NCBI GenBank assembly: GCA_023389195.1
Contig: JAEWET010000016.1
Span: forward strand, 62,001 to 126,000
Source of the DNA: Aliihoeflea sp023389195
GTDB taxonomy: Bacteria > Pseudomonadota > Alphaproteobacteria > Rhizobiales > Rhizobiaceae
Direction: 5' to 3'
DNA: 64,000 nt
Under the pieces are notes generated by a model, which saw only the letters and a list, made by a program, of their open reading frames with translations, did not search any database and was not told the origin of the DNA. Positions within the stretch are counted from its first letter, which is position 1. Each line of letters opens with the position of its first letter. This document shows, in pieces, positions 33,790 through 42,315 of the stretch. A program made the position numbers and the translations under genes.

Positions 33790-34956
33790 ATGATCGGAAC
33801 TTCATTGCGTTCCCGCACCGCGGTCGCGGCCGGCATTCTTTGCGTTTTCGCCGGAACGGGTCAGGCGTCGGCGCAGGATATCGAACTGCCCGGCCAGCTT
33901 GCCTGGACCGCCTATGATGTCGGTTCTGGCGGCTACAACCAGGCGGTCGCCATCGGCGGCGCGCTGAAGAACGAACTGGGCATCGACCTGCGCGTGCTGC
34001 CCGGACGCAACGACGTTTCGCGTCAGGTTCCCCTGCGCCAGGGCCGCGTCCAGTTCTCCGCGACGGGCGTCGGCGCATCCTATCTCGCGCAGGAGGGTGT
34101 GTTCGAGTTCGGCGGCGCGGATTGGGGGCCGCAGGCGGTTCGCCTTCTTCTGGCGGCCAATGGCGACGGCAATCTCGGCATCGGCGTCGCGGCGGATGCG
34201 GGCATCGAGACCATCGCGGACCTGGCCGGCAAACGGGTCGCCTATGTCGTTGGCGCCCCTTCGCTGAATGAGAACATCACGGCGATCCTGGCCTTCGCCA
34301 ACCTGACATGGGACGACGTGGAGCGCGTCGAGTTCTCGGGCTTCGGTGCGGCCTGGGAGGCCATCATCAACGACCAGGCGGACGCGGCGTTCGCCGCCTC
34401 GACATCTGGTCAGGCCTATCAGCTCGAAGCCTCGCCGCGCGGCCTGTTCTGGCCGCCTTTGCCGCATGACGACACGGAGGGCTGGCAGCGCCTCCAGGAA
34501 CGGGCGCCGTTCTTCATTCCCAATGACGGCACCGAAGGCGCCGCGATGGGTGCGGACAACGTCAACGAGGCGGCGACCTATCCCTACCCGGTGCTGACGA
34601 CCTATGCCGAGCAGGACACAAGCCTCGTCTACAACATGACGAAGGCCATGGTCGAACTCTACCCGACCTATCAGGACAGCGCGCCGGGGATCAACGGCTG
34701 GGCGCTGGACAACCAGGTGTTCGCCTGGGCGGTGCCCTATCACGAAGGCGCGGTGAAATATTTCCGCGAGGCGGGCGTCTGGACGGAAGAGCATGACGCG
34801 CACAACGACGCCCTGATCGAGCGACAGGGCGTTCTGGCCGCGGCTTGGGAAGAGATGCAGGGCGAAGAGGTCGCAGAGGCGGACTTCGAGGCGCGCTGGA
34901 TGGAAATTCGTGCCCAGAAGCTGGAAGAAGCCGGGCTGAGCGTGGTCTTCGAATAG
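33790..34956 (+). CDS. TAXI-family TRAP transporter solute-binding protein
   Basis: A 388-residue periplasmic binding protein of the TRAP-associated extracytoplasmic immunogenic (TAXI) class, with a signal peptide ending ASA-QD at about residue 28. It shows the TAXI start AWTAYDVGSGGYNQAVAIGGAL and QVPLRQGRVQFSATGVGASYLAQEG, and later FSGFGAAWEAIINDQADAAFA. TAXI systems bring in carboxylates such as glutamate or 2-oxoglutarate, but the ligand here is unknown. It is followed after 70 bases, including a stem-loop, by the fused membrane component. GAGGAGC precedes the ATG. Confidence 0.9.
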   Translation: MIGTSLRSRTAVAAGILCVFAGTGQASAQDIELPGQLAWTAYDVGSGGYNQAVAIGGALKNELGIDLRVLPGRNDVSRQVPLRQGRVQFSATGVGASYLAQEGVFEFGGADWGPQAVRLLLAANGDGNLGIGVAADAGIETIADLAGKRVAYVVGAPSLNENITAILAFANLTWDDVERVEFSGFGAAWEAIINDQADAAFAASTSGQAYQLEASPRGLFWPPLPHDDTEGWQRLQERAPFFIPNDGTEGAAMGADNVNEAATYPYPVLTTYAEQDTSLVYNMTKAMVELYPTYQDSAPGINGWALDNQVFAWAVPYHEGAVKYFREAGVWTEEHDAHNDALIERQGVLAAAWEEMQGEEVAEADFEARWMEIRAQKLEEAGLSVVFE

Positions 34957-34976
34957 CCGAACGGCCAAGGAAGTGG

Positions 34977-34993
34977 AGGCCCGCGCCGGGCCT
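34977..34993 (+). promoter_or_regulatory. Intercistronic hairpin after the TAXI binding-protein gene
   Basis: AGGCCCG-CGC-CGGGCCT is a perfect stem of 7 with a 3-base loop and no T-tract. Such hairpins after binding-protein genes commonly raise the level of the upstream message over the membrane genes. Confidence 0.6.
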
Positions 34994-35026
34994 TCATCTG
35001 TCTGCTTCCAGCATGGGAACCCTGCG

Positions 35027-37054
35027 ATGACCGGTCAGCATTTGACGGGAGGCGCCAAGAGCGCGTCTCTCGCGGAAACAGCGGTCCTGCAGGACCACGC
35101 CAAGGAAGAGATCGCCCAGGAGCTGCGCTATCGCCTCGTTCCGGGCTCGATACGCTGGGTGCTGGCGCTCGCGACGCTTGCGGCGATCGCGCTGGCCGTC
35201 AATCAGCTTTTCAACCTTCGGCTGCTGCCGACCACCATTCTCGATCCGCAATATCTGTACGTCCTGTCCGGCATCTTCCTGGCCATGACGTTCATCGCGT
35301 TCCCGGCATCCGCCCGCGCGCCGAGCCACCGGATTCCCTGGTACGATTTCATTCTCGCCGCAGCCAGTGCGGGCGTGTCGGGATATTTCGCCTACACGGC
35401 CCAGACCAGCCTTCTTCAAGGCTGGGAGTACGGTGCACCGCCGCTCGCGACCTATCTGAGCTTCGTCATGTGGGCGCTCATTCTCGAAGGCGCCCGCCGC
35501 ACCGGCGGCCTCATCATCTTCGTGCTGGTGCTGCTGTTCTCGCTCTATCCGGTCGTCGCCGACAAGATGCCGGGCCCGATCTCGGGATTTCCGTCTCCGC
35601 TCAACGAGACCATCGCATTCCACATCATTTCCGCCGAAAGCTCGTTCGGCATTCCGATGCGGGCTTTCGGGCAACTCGTCATCGGCTTCATCGTCTTCGG
35701 GGCGGCGCTTCAGTTCACCGGTGGTGGGAGGTTCTTCAACAATCTGGCGCTCGCGCTCGTGGGCCGGTTCCGCGGCGGCGCGGCGAAAGTCGCGATATTT
35801 GCCTCCGGTTTCATGGGGTCGATGTCGGGAAGCGTCATCTCCAACGTCCTGACGACAGGCGTGGTCACGATACCTGCCATGAAGCGCGCCGGGTTTTCCG
35901 CGCGCTATGCCGCCGGCACCGAAGCCTGCGCCTCGACGGGCGGGACATTGATGCCGCCCGTCATGGGAACGACCGCCTTCATCATGGCATCGTTCCTCGG
36001 TCGGCCCTATGTCGAGATCGCCATTGCCGCCATCATTCCGTCGGTGCTCTTCTATTTCGCGCTGTTCGTCCAGCTCGACGCCTATGCCGCCAAGCGCAAC
36101 CTCAAGGGCATGCCCGAAAGCGAACTGCCGACGATGCGGCAAACCTTTGCGGAGGGCTGGCAGTACATCGCGGTGTTCGCGGTCCTGATCTTCGTCATGA
36201 TCGGCCTGCGGCAGGAAACGCTGGCGCCGTTCTATGCGACGGCGCTGCTCCTGATCATCAACCAGATCTGGCCGTCGACGCGGCTGTCCATAAGCGGCTT
36301 CGCCGATCTGCTCGTCTCGATCGGCCGTTCGCTCGCGGAACTCGTGGCGCTGCTGCTGGCCGTCGGCATGATCGTCGGGGCGTTTTCGGCGACCGGCCTC
36401 GCCGGCACGCTGGTCAACGATCTCGTTTTCCTCGCCGGCGACGGAACGCTGACCTTGCTGATCATGGGCGCCGCGACGGCATTCATCTTCGGCATGGGAA
36501 TGACGGTCACCGCCTGCTACATCTTCCTCGCCATCGTCCTGGCGCCGGCACTGGTGCAGTCGGGCCTCGACCCTCTGGCCGTGCATCTCTTCATTCTCTA
36601 CTGGGGCATGGTGTCCTTCATCACGCCGCCGGTCGCGCTCGGCGCCTTCGCGGCGGCGACGATCGCCGGCGTCAGCCCGATGAAGGCGGCGGCGTCGGCC
36701 TGCGTCCTCGGCAGCGTCATTTACGTCGTTCCCTTCTTCTTCGTCCTCAATCCCGCGCTCATCGGGCAAGGCACGCCGCTCGAAGTCGGCGCGGTCTTCG
36801 TCACGGCCCTCGTCGGCGTCCTCTTCATCGGCTCCGCCGTTCAGGGATACATCGCGGGGCTCGGTGCGATACAGGACGGAGCGCCGGGCTACGCGATGCG
36901 GATCATGCTGGCAATCGGCGGACTTGCGCTGGCCGCACCGGGCGTTCAGAGCCTCGGGCTGTCGAACCTCGAAACGGCCGCGATAGCATTGTTGATCGCT
37001 GCGCCGACGCTTGTGGTGACGTTCCTCCAGAACAGACGCGCTGTCCCTGCATGA
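35027..37054 (+). CDS. TRAP transporter fused permease (4TM-12TM, TAXI type)
   Basis: A 675-residue inner-membrane protein in which the small DctQ-like and large DctM-like TRAP subunits are fused, the usual form for TAXI systems. About 16 or more hydrophobic segments are visible. Family signatures include GFMGSMSGSVISNVLTTG, GTEACASTGGTLMPPVMGTTAFIMASF and FGMGMTVTACYIFLAIVLAPALV. It imports organic acids with sodium or protons, with the TAXI protein supplying substrate. The ATG at 35027 (MTGQHLTGG) is the closest to a plausible ribosome site. Confidence 0.93.
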   Translation: MTGQHLTGGAKSASLAETAVLQDHAKEEIAQELRYRLVPGSIRWVLALATLAAIALAVNQLFNLRLLPTTILDPQYLYVLSGIFLAMTFIAFPASARAPSHRIPWYDFILAAASAGVSGYFAYTAQTSLLQGWEYGAPPLATYLSFVMWALILEGARRTGGLIIFVLVLLFSLYPVVADKMPGPISGFPSPLNETIAFHIISAESSFGIPMRAFGQLVIGFIVFGAALQFTGGGRFFNNLALALVGRFRGGAAKVAIFASGFMGSMSGSVISNVLTTGVVTIPAMKRAGFSARYAAGTEACASTGGTLMPPVMGTTAFIMASFLGRPYVEIAIAAIIPSVLFYFALFVQLDAYAAKRNLKGMPESELPTMRQTFAEGWQYIAVFAVLIFVMIGLRQETLAPFYATALLLIINQIWPSTRLSISGFADLLVSIGRSLAELVALLLAVGMIVGAFSATGLAGTLVNDLVFLAGDGTLTLLIMGAATAFIFGMGMTVTACYIFLAIVLAPALVQSGLDPLAVHLFILYWGMVSFITPPVALGAFAAATIAGVSPMKAAASACVLGSVIYVVPFFFVLNPALIGQGTPLEVGAVFVTALVGVLFIGSAVQGYIAGLGAIQDGAPGYAMRIMLAIGGLALAAPGVQSLGLSNLETAAIALLIAAPTLVVTFLQNRRAVPA

Positions 37055-37094
37055 GGGGCGTTGATGGGGCGGTGGAGTATGCTGCCGATGAGGT

Positions 37095-38003
37095 TCAATC
37101 CTGCGGGTTGAGCGCGGGGCTCGACGCCATGCATTTCTTCAGTTCCTGAATGAGACTGCCGGCGAAACTGGAAATGGAGCTGTCGCGCCGGGTGGCGAAA
37201 TAGGTCTGAAAGCTCGTTTCCTCCTCGATCGGAATCACGGCAAGGCGTCCACTGCCGATATCGGCAACCGAGAACGTGTCGATGACGGCGACGCCCGCAT
37301 TGCGCTCGACGAGCGACATCACGGTTGTGCCGAAGCGAGCGCGGATCGGGATGTTGTATTCGAAGCCGTGCCGCTCGAAGAGCGAGACCATGATGCGGCC
37401 GTAAGGGTCGTTCGGATCGATGCCGATAAGCGGGTAGCGGGCGATCTGCGCAACGGAAATGCTGGGCATCCGCGCCGCCTCGTGGTCGGGCGCGGTGATG
37501 AAAACGAGCTTGCCGGTCGCCAGCGGCTCGAAGACGAGCGAGGGGTGGTCGAGGCGGTAGCTCATCAGCGCGACCTCGCCGCGCGCCAGCATCAGATAGT
37601 CGACGGCTTCCTCGATCTTGATGATGTCGATGTTGAGCCGCAGGTCGGGATAGCGCTTCTGCATCGCGACCACCGCGCGCGGGACCATGACGTTGGCGAT
37701 CGAGGGCACCGATCCGAACTGCAGCCCGACATCCTTGCCCCGGGCGAGCCGGTCGATCGCAAGCTGGAGGTCGTCGATCTTGCGATGCACGTCGTTGATC
37801 TGCTCAAACACGGCGCGCGCCTCCTCCGCTGGCACGTAGCGGCCGCCCCGGCGGACGAAGAGCCTGATGCCGAGGGAGGTTTCCAGATGCTTCATCAGGC
37901 GGCTGATGCCGGGCTGCGAAACATTGAGATGGCGTGCAGCCCCGGCGATGGAGCCCGAAACCATGATCGCGCGAACCACTTCGACCTGTCGCAGCGTCAG
38001 CAT
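37095..38003 (-). CDS. LysR-family transcriptional regulator
   Basis: A 302-residue LysR-type regulator. The N-terminal helix-turn-helix is MLTLRQVEVVRAIMVSGSIAGAARHLNVSQPGISRLMKHLE, followed by the linker helix and a periplasmic-binding-protein-like effector domain (about residues 90-300) with FGSVPSIANVMVPRAV. It is transcribed away from the tctCBA operon with a 172-base shared gap and converges on the TRAP permease gene. It most likely controls the Tct operon; control of the TRAP genes is also possible. The effector is probably the transported carboxylate. Confidence 0.9.
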   Translation of the reverse strand: MLTLRQVEVVRAIMVSGSIAGAARHLNVSQPGISRLMKHLETSLGIRLFVRRGGRYVPAEEARAVFEQINDVHRKIDDLQLAIDRLARGKDVGLQFGSVPSIANVMVPRAVVAMQKRYPDLRLNIDIIKIEEAVDYLMLARGEVALMSYRLDHPSLVFEPLATGKLVFITAPDHEAARMPSISVAQIARYPLIGIDPNDPYGRIMVSLFERHGFEYNIPIRARFGTTVMSLVERNAGVAVIDTFSVADIGSGRLAVIPIEEETSFQTYFATRRDSSISSFAGSLIQELKKCMASSPALNPQD

Positions 38004-38016
38004 CTCGATCCAACCT

Positions 38017-38029
38017 TAACCTGATGTTA
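38017..38029. promoter_or_regulatory. Candidate LysR binding site (T-N11-A) upstream of tctC
   Basis: TAACCTGATGTTA is a 13-base dyad: TAAC and GTTA flank a 5-base spacer, and the whole fits the T-N11-A core of LysR sites. It sits 14 bases outside the regulator start and about 145 bases before tctC. The same stretch also reads TTAA-N7-TTAT, one base from a CtrA box, so the identity is ambiguous. Confidence 0.45.
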
Positions 38030-38175
38030 TGTCATTCGACGATCTTGGTAATTGTGTTTGCACGCACGCTGCTTGTAAATGGCGGAACGCATGCGGCCAG
38101 CGGGAGGGCAAGTCCGCGCCTGCGTTGAATGCCGGGTTGCCGCATGGTGTCTCGTTGCCATTTGGGAGGAATGAA

Positions 38176-39168
38176 ATGATCCGTAGCATCGTAATGGCTG
38201 CCGGCCTGGCGGTCTCGGTCGGCGTGGCCGCCGCACAGGACTATCCGGAGCGCGAGCTTCTGGGTGTCATCATGTGGGGCGCGGGCGGGGCGACCGACGT
38301 CGTCGCGCGCGCCGTGACGCCGGCCGCCGAAGAAGCGCTCGGCCAAAAGATCGTCATGCTCAACAAGGCCGGCGCGGCCGGCGCGATCTCGACCACCTAT
38401 GTCGCCTCGGCCCCGTCCGACGGCTACACGATCCTCTTCGGCGCGGAGAACCCGCAGCTTCATGGCGTGATGGGGCTTGGCGAGATCGACTACAACCAGT
38501 TCTATCCGGTCAACATCCTGGGCCGCGGCGTCGGCGTGATCGTCACGAGCCCGGATTCGCCGTGGGAAAGCTTTGCCGACGTCGTCGCCGATGCGCAGAG
38601 CCGGCCGGGCGAGATCAAGATGGGCTCGACCGGGCCTGGCGGCATTCCCTACGTCATCGGCGCGATGCTCTCGACGGTTGCCGATTACGAGGTGACGGCC
38701 GTTCCGTTCGATGGCGAGGGCCCCGGCCTGACCGCGCTTCAGGGCGGTCATGTCGACTTCATGCCAGTCGGCGCCTCCGCCGCGGCCGAATTGATCAAGG
38801 CCGGCACGGTCAAGCCGCTGGCGGTCTTCAATGCCGAGGAGATCGACGCGCTGCCGGGCGTGCCGCCCATCACCGAAGACTATCCGGAGCTTTCCTCGCT
38901 GCTCCCCTGGGGCCCGTTCTATGGCGTCTTCGTCAAGGCGGACACGCCGGACGACGTCAAGGCCAAGCTCACGGAAGCGTTCAAGACAGCGGCCGACACC
39001 GACGCATTCAAGACGCTCATGGCCGACCGCACCAACATCACGATGAACATATCAGGTGAAGAGGCGGACGCGTTTTTGAAGCAGTGGCAGTCGGCGACGG
39101 TCTGGACGCTGGCCGATGCCGGCGCAGTCGAGCGCTCGCCCGAGGAGCTGAACATCCCGCGTCCCTGA
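38176..39168 (+). CDS. tctC: Tripartite tricarboxylate transporter substrate-binding protein
   Basis: A 330-residue periplasmic binding protein of the Bug/TctC family, with a signal peptide ending VAAAQD near residue 22. Typical segments are the binding loop GAGGATDVVARAVTPAAEEALGQ, GAAGAISTTYVASAPSDGYT and GSTGPGGIPYVIGAML. These proteins capture citrate, other tricarboxylates or diverse small anions for TctAB. ATG 38176 follows GGGAGGAATG. The gene is followed by a hairpin and then tctB. Confidence 0.92.
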   Translation: MIRSIVMAAGLAVSVGVAAAQDYPERELLGVIMWGAGGATDVVARAVTPAAEEALGQKIVMLNKAGAAGAISTTYVASAPSDGYTILFGAENPQLHGVMGLGEIDYNQFYPVNILGRGVGVIVTSPDSPWESFADVVADAQSRPGEIKMGSTGPGGIPYVIGAMLSTVADYEVTAVPFDGEGPGLTALQGGHVDFMPVGASAAAELIKAGTVKPLAVFNAEEIDALPGVPPITEDYPELSSLLPWGPFYGVFVKADTPDDVKAKLTEAFKTAADTDAFKTLMADRTNITMNISGEEADAFLKQWQSATVWTLADAGAVERSPEELNIPRP

Positions 39169-39180
39169 CCCGGACGCGCG

Positions 39181-39211
39181 GGCCCGTCCGTCCCTTGGCG
39201 GCGGACGGGCC
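39181..39211 (+). promoter_or_regulatory. Intercistronic hairpin between tctC and tctB
   Basis: GGCCCGTCCG (39181-39190) and CGGACGGGCC (39202-39211) form a perfect 10-base stem. No T-run follows, so partial termination or mRNA stabilisation of the binding-protein message is more likely than a full stop. The 153-base tctC-tctB gap has no coding frame. Confidence 0.65.
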
Positions 39212-39321
39212 ACCCGTTCGTGCGACGAGCGCGGACGGTGCAATGAAATCCCAGCAAGATCAGAGCGCCAGATGAACCTTGCGAGCGCTCGAAAAGCGGA
39301 TGGCTGCCGCGGGAGGACCCC

Positions 39322-39825
39322 ATGAACGAGCCTGACCAGATCGGCAGCACCGCCTATCAGCGCGCGCCCGAGGGCGTAGCGCCCGGCAGTGCGATCTTCA
39401 ATGTCCTCCTGGCAATCGCCAGCCTCGTCCTTGCCTATCAGGCGTGGTCGATCGCCGGCTTCAAGTCGCTGTCATCGGCCGGCGTCTTTCCGATGCTGGC
39501 GACGGGGACGATGGTGTTGACCGCGATCGTCATCATCGCGAAATCGGCCCGGCGAGAGGGCGGCGGCGATGGCCGGCAGTTCTTCGGCGACGTGGTCTCG
39601 TTTCGCATCGTGGCGTTCGCGGCATTGATCATCGGCTACATGCTCGCCCTTCAGCCGCTCGGCTTCATCCTTGCTTCCTACCTCTTCCTGTCGGCTGCCA
39701 TGATCCTGCTCTACCGCAAGCGGTTCTTGCTGACGCTCGTGATCAGCGCCGTCTCGGTCGCCGTGATCTACGGTCTGTTCCGCTACGTCTTCGTCGTCGT
39801 TCTGCCGAGGGGAGCATTCTTCTGA
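39322..39825 (+). CDS. tctB: Tripartite tricarboxylate transporter small permease subunit
   Basis: A 167-residue inner-membrane protein with about four hydrophobic helices. It matches TctB: IFNVLLAIASLVLAYQAWSIAGF, SAGVFPMLATGTMVL and LLYRKRFLLTLVISAVSVAVIYGLFRYVFVVVLPRGAFF, the conserved TctB end. It pairs with TctA to form the channel. The stop and the tctA ATG overlap in TGATG. Confidence 0.9.
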   Translation: MNEPDQIGSTAYQRAPEGVAPGSAIFNVLLAIASLVLAYQAWSIAGFKSLSSAGVFPMLATGTMVLTAIVIIAKSARREGGGDGRQFFGDVVSFRIVAFAALIIGYMLALQPLGFILASYLFLSAAMILLYRKRFLLTLVISAVSVAVIYGLFRYVFVVVLPRGAFF

Positions 39826-41333
39826 TGGAGAATTTCGGCTACTTCTTCATGGGATGGCTCGACCCGAGCCTGCTCGTCTGGACGGCGATCGGCACGTTCG
39901 CCGGCATCTATATCGGCGCCATACCCGGCCTGTCGGTGACGATGGCCGCTTCGATCCTGATTTCGTTCACCTTCACCTGGGACGTGAACGACGCGCTAGC
40001 CCTGATCGCGGGCGTCTATATGGGCGGCGTCTATGGCGGCTCGCGCACCGCCATCCTGCTCAACATTCCCGGCGCGCCGAGCGCGGTCGCGACCGCACTC
40101 GACGGCTATCCGCTCGCCCAGCGCGGCGAGGCGGGGCCGGCCATCGGCCTTTCGACGGTCATGTCGGTCATCGGCGGCTTCGTAGGCATCATCGCGCTCG
40201 CTGTGGCCGCGCCGGTGATCTCGAAATTCGCCCTGATGTTCGCGCCGCGCGACTATCTGCTGATCGCCATCATCGGCATCCTGCTTGTCGGCAGCCTGGC
40301 CGCGAGTTCGCTCGCCAAGGGCATATTCGCCGCCTCGCTGGGCATCGTCATCGGCCTCGTCGGCATGGACCCGATGACGGCGCAGGCGCGCTTCACTTTC
40401 GGCGAATTTAGCCTGATGGGCGGCATCTCCTATGTCGCCGCGATGATCGGCTTCTTCGGCGTTGCTGAAGTCCTCTATCAGTTGCGGACCTTCGACCTGC
40501 CGGCAATCAAGCAGAAGGTCGGCAGCGTCATTCCAAAATGGTCGCTGATCCGCAAATACCTTCCGCTCTCGCTGCAGTCTTCCGCGATCGGCGTGACCAT
40601 CGGCGCCCTGCCCGGAACGGGCGGAGACATCGCCTCGCTGCTCGCCTACGACCAGGCGAAACGGACGGTCAAGAACCCCTCGCGCCCGTTCGGCGAAGGC
40701 GCCTATGAAGGGCTTGTGGCGCCCGAATCGGCCAACAACGCCGCGGTCGGCGGCGCCTACGTGCCCATGCTGACGCTCGGCATTCCCGGTGACGCGGTGA
40801 CGGCGATCATCATCGGCGCGCTCTACATCCACGGACTGAAGCCCGGCCCGCTGCTGATGGTCGAGACGCCCCATCTCTTCTGGTTCATCGTCGGTAATCT
40901 CGTGCTGGCCAACATCTTCCTGCTGATCTTCGGCCTCAGCGGCATCAAGCTCTTCTCGAAGATCGTGGAATTGCCCAAAGGCATCATCCTGCCCCTCATC
41001 GTCGTCCTGTCGGTCGTCGGCACGTTCGCCGTGCAGAACAGCGTGACGGACGTCTACTGGATGCTGGCCTTCGGCATTCTCGGCTACTTCCTGAAAGTGT
41101 ACGGATTTCCCGTCGCGCCGGTCATTCTGGGCATCATCCTGGGGCCGCTGATGGACGTCTCCTACAGGCGTGCGATGATCTCCGCGCGCGACGATGTGAT
41201 GATATTCGCCGGCGAGTTCTTCACCAGTCCGCTGTCGCTGATCCTGACCCTGTCGCTGATCGCGATCATCGTCGGCCAGACCCCGCTCTGGGCACGCCTG
41301 CGTAGGCGCAAGACAGCCGAGGCGCCGTCGTAA
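39825..41333 (+). CDS. tctA: Tripartite tricarboxylate transporter large permease subunit
   Basis: A 502-residue inner-membrane protein with about 11-12 helices, the main translocation subunit. Signatures include GIYIGAIPGLSVTMAASILISFTF, YMGGVYGGSRTAILLNIPGAPSAVATALDGYP, and GALPGTGGDIASLLAYDQAKR. Symporter activity with protons or sodium is expected. It closes the tctCBA operon; about 50 bases later a fragment of a tRNA-Ala begins. Confidence 0.95.
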   Translation: MENFGYFFMGWLDPSLLVWTAIGTFAGIYIGAIPGLSVTMAASILISFTFTWDVNDALALIAGVYMGGVYGGSRTAILLNIPGAPSAVATALDGYPLAQRGEAGPAIGLSTVMSVIGGFVGIIALAVAAPVISKFALMFAPRDYLLIAIIGILLVGSLAASSLAKGIFAASLGIVIGLVGMDPMTAQARFTFGEFSLMGGISYVAAMIGFFGVAEVLYQLRTFDLPAIKQKVGSVIPKWSLIRKYLPLSLQSSAIGVTIGALPGTGGDIASLLAYDQAKRTVKNPSRPFGEGAYEGLVAPESANNAAVGGAYVPMLTLGIPGDAVTAIIIGALYIHGLKPGPLLMVETPHLFWFIVGNLVLANIFLLIFGLSGIKLFSKIVELPKGIILPLIVVLSVVGTFAVQNSVTDVYWMLAFGILGYFLKVYGFPVAPVILGIILGPLMDVSYRRAMISARDDVMIFAGEFFTSPLSLILTLSLIAIIVGQTPLWARLRRRKTAEAPS

Positions 41334-41362
41334 GGTTCCGGTATCGAACGCGGTCGACGCAG

Positions 41363-41422
41363 ATGCAGTGGGATAGCGCGCGCTGGCAATGACGATGTCA
41401 GCGGTTCGATGCCGCTCTACTC
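41363..41422 (+). pseudogene. Decayed tRNA-Ala copy (att-like remnant)
   Basis: Bases 41387-41417 match the intact tRNA-Ala(CGC) at 21579-21609 at 29 of 31 positions, covering the 3' side of the anticodon arm, variable loop and T-arm. A weaker match to the D-arm (GATGCAGTGGGATAGCGC) precedes it. The acceptor stem cannot form, so it is not a working tRNA. It lies in the 98-base gap after tctA, in the same orientation as the intact gene. Confidence 0.7.
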
Positions 41423-41431
41423 GGCCGGTCT

Positions 41432-42097
41432 TCAGGCGCGCGCAGCCGCCTGGCGCATTCGCCGTTGCCGCCCCCAAGGTTCGCAACGCGTATCCCCGCC
41501 GAGATACTGATCGGCATCGCGTGCGATCTGGTCGATCCTGCGCCGATTGACCCATTTGGACCAACGTTGAATCGGGATCAGGACGCGCTCGCCATAACCA
41601 TCCACGCACACGCATTCCGGTATGCCGTTCCGCGCCTCGGTATAGACGATGTTGTTGGCATGGATATCGTTCAGGACGATATGCAGTTCGCGGCAGCGCT
41701 CGAACATGGTCTCGAGTGCCTGCCGGTGTTTGCTGGCAAGGGTGCCGGACGCTTGCAGGCTTCCGATCGTCGGTGCAAGGCCGCCATCTGTTCCGACGAT
41801 CTTCTCAACGAGTAGACCGGCCCCCTCGTCGGTCTGGACGATGCCGTGAATATGAGCGATCGGAAGTGAAAACGCCGAATCGCAACGGTGTTTGCGAAAC
41901 TGGATCAGGAATTCGCGCAGTTCACGCGCAAACCCGTGATAGCAGCCCTCCAGACGGACCTTTTTGATGGCGCTCTTGCCGGTGAGAAATCCGTTCTCGT
42001 CGACCTTGTCGGGGCGAACGGTCTTGAGGACACTGCCGGGATAAATGGGCAGGTCGTAGATATTCCGCGCATTGCCGCGACAAAACGGGAACAACAT
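41432..42097 (-). CDS. YrbL-family protein (kinase-like fold)
   Basis: A 221-residue protein of the PhoP-network YrbL family. It has the family start motif FCRGNARNIYDLPIYPGS, a candidate ATP lysine (Lys25 in VLKTV), and the family end motif VLIPIQRWSKWVNRRR. Unlike E. coli YrbL as I recall it, it keeps a full phosphotransferase loop, Asp144-x-His146-x-x-Asn149 in NDIHANNIVY, and Asp166 in VDGYGE. It could therefore be an active small-molecule or protein kinase. ATG 42097 gives a slightly short N-terminus. Base composition is a little lower in G+C than its neighbours. The 218-base gap upstream carries a palindrome and no credible gene. Confidence 0.8.
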   Translation of the reverse strand: MLFPFCRGNARNIYDLPIYPGSVLKTVRPDKVDENGFLTGKSAIKKVRLEGCYHGFARELREFLIQFRKHRCDSAFSLPIAHIHGIVQTDEGAGLLVEKIVGTDGGLAPTIGSLQASGTLASKHRQALETMFERCRELHIVLNDIHANNIVYTEARNGIPECVCVDGYGERVLIPIQRWSKWVNRRRIDQIARDADQYLGGDTRCEPWGRQRRMRQAAARA

Positions 42098-42210
42098 CGC
42101 GCAATTCGAGTACTTGCCTGCCCATCCGCAGCAATATCCATATTAGCAAAAGCTAAATACTTATCCAGTCCATGCTTGGTACGCGGCTGGATGAACGTCA
42201 TGGTTAGCTC

Positions 42211-42240
42211 GTTCAATGTTCGACTTAACGGACATTGAAC
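42211..42240. promoter_or_regulatory. Inverted repeat between yrbL-like gene and yihY-like gene
   Basis: GTTCAATGT (42211-42219) and ACATTGAAC (42232-42240) are perfectly inverted with a 12-base centre containing TTAAC. It lies about 115 bases before the YrbL-like start and beyond the end of the YihY-like gene. It could be an operator or a weak transcript end. Confidence 0.45.
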
Positions 42241-42315
42241 GAAGCTTCGCAACGTTTATTCCAGGCCGATGGACAGATTGTCGCAATTCTGTTGCAAAGA
42301 CGTCGCATCCGCGCC

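Noticed and set aside
21620..41362. An integrase, transposase or phage gene inside the 20-kb block
   Set aside because: All frames in the interval have ordinary metabolic, transport or cellulose-related assignments; the island idea therefore rests only on the tRNA repeat and gene content.
41363..41422. A working second tRNA-Ala
   Set aside because: The acceptor stem cannot form, the anticodon stem is disrupted, and no CCA end is present; the piece is a remnant.
41905..42252. A 115-codon minus-strand frame as the true start of the YrbL-like gene
   Set aside because: It is in a different reading frame from the YrbL-like motifs; no frameshift is needed because the frame from 42097 already contains the family start motif.
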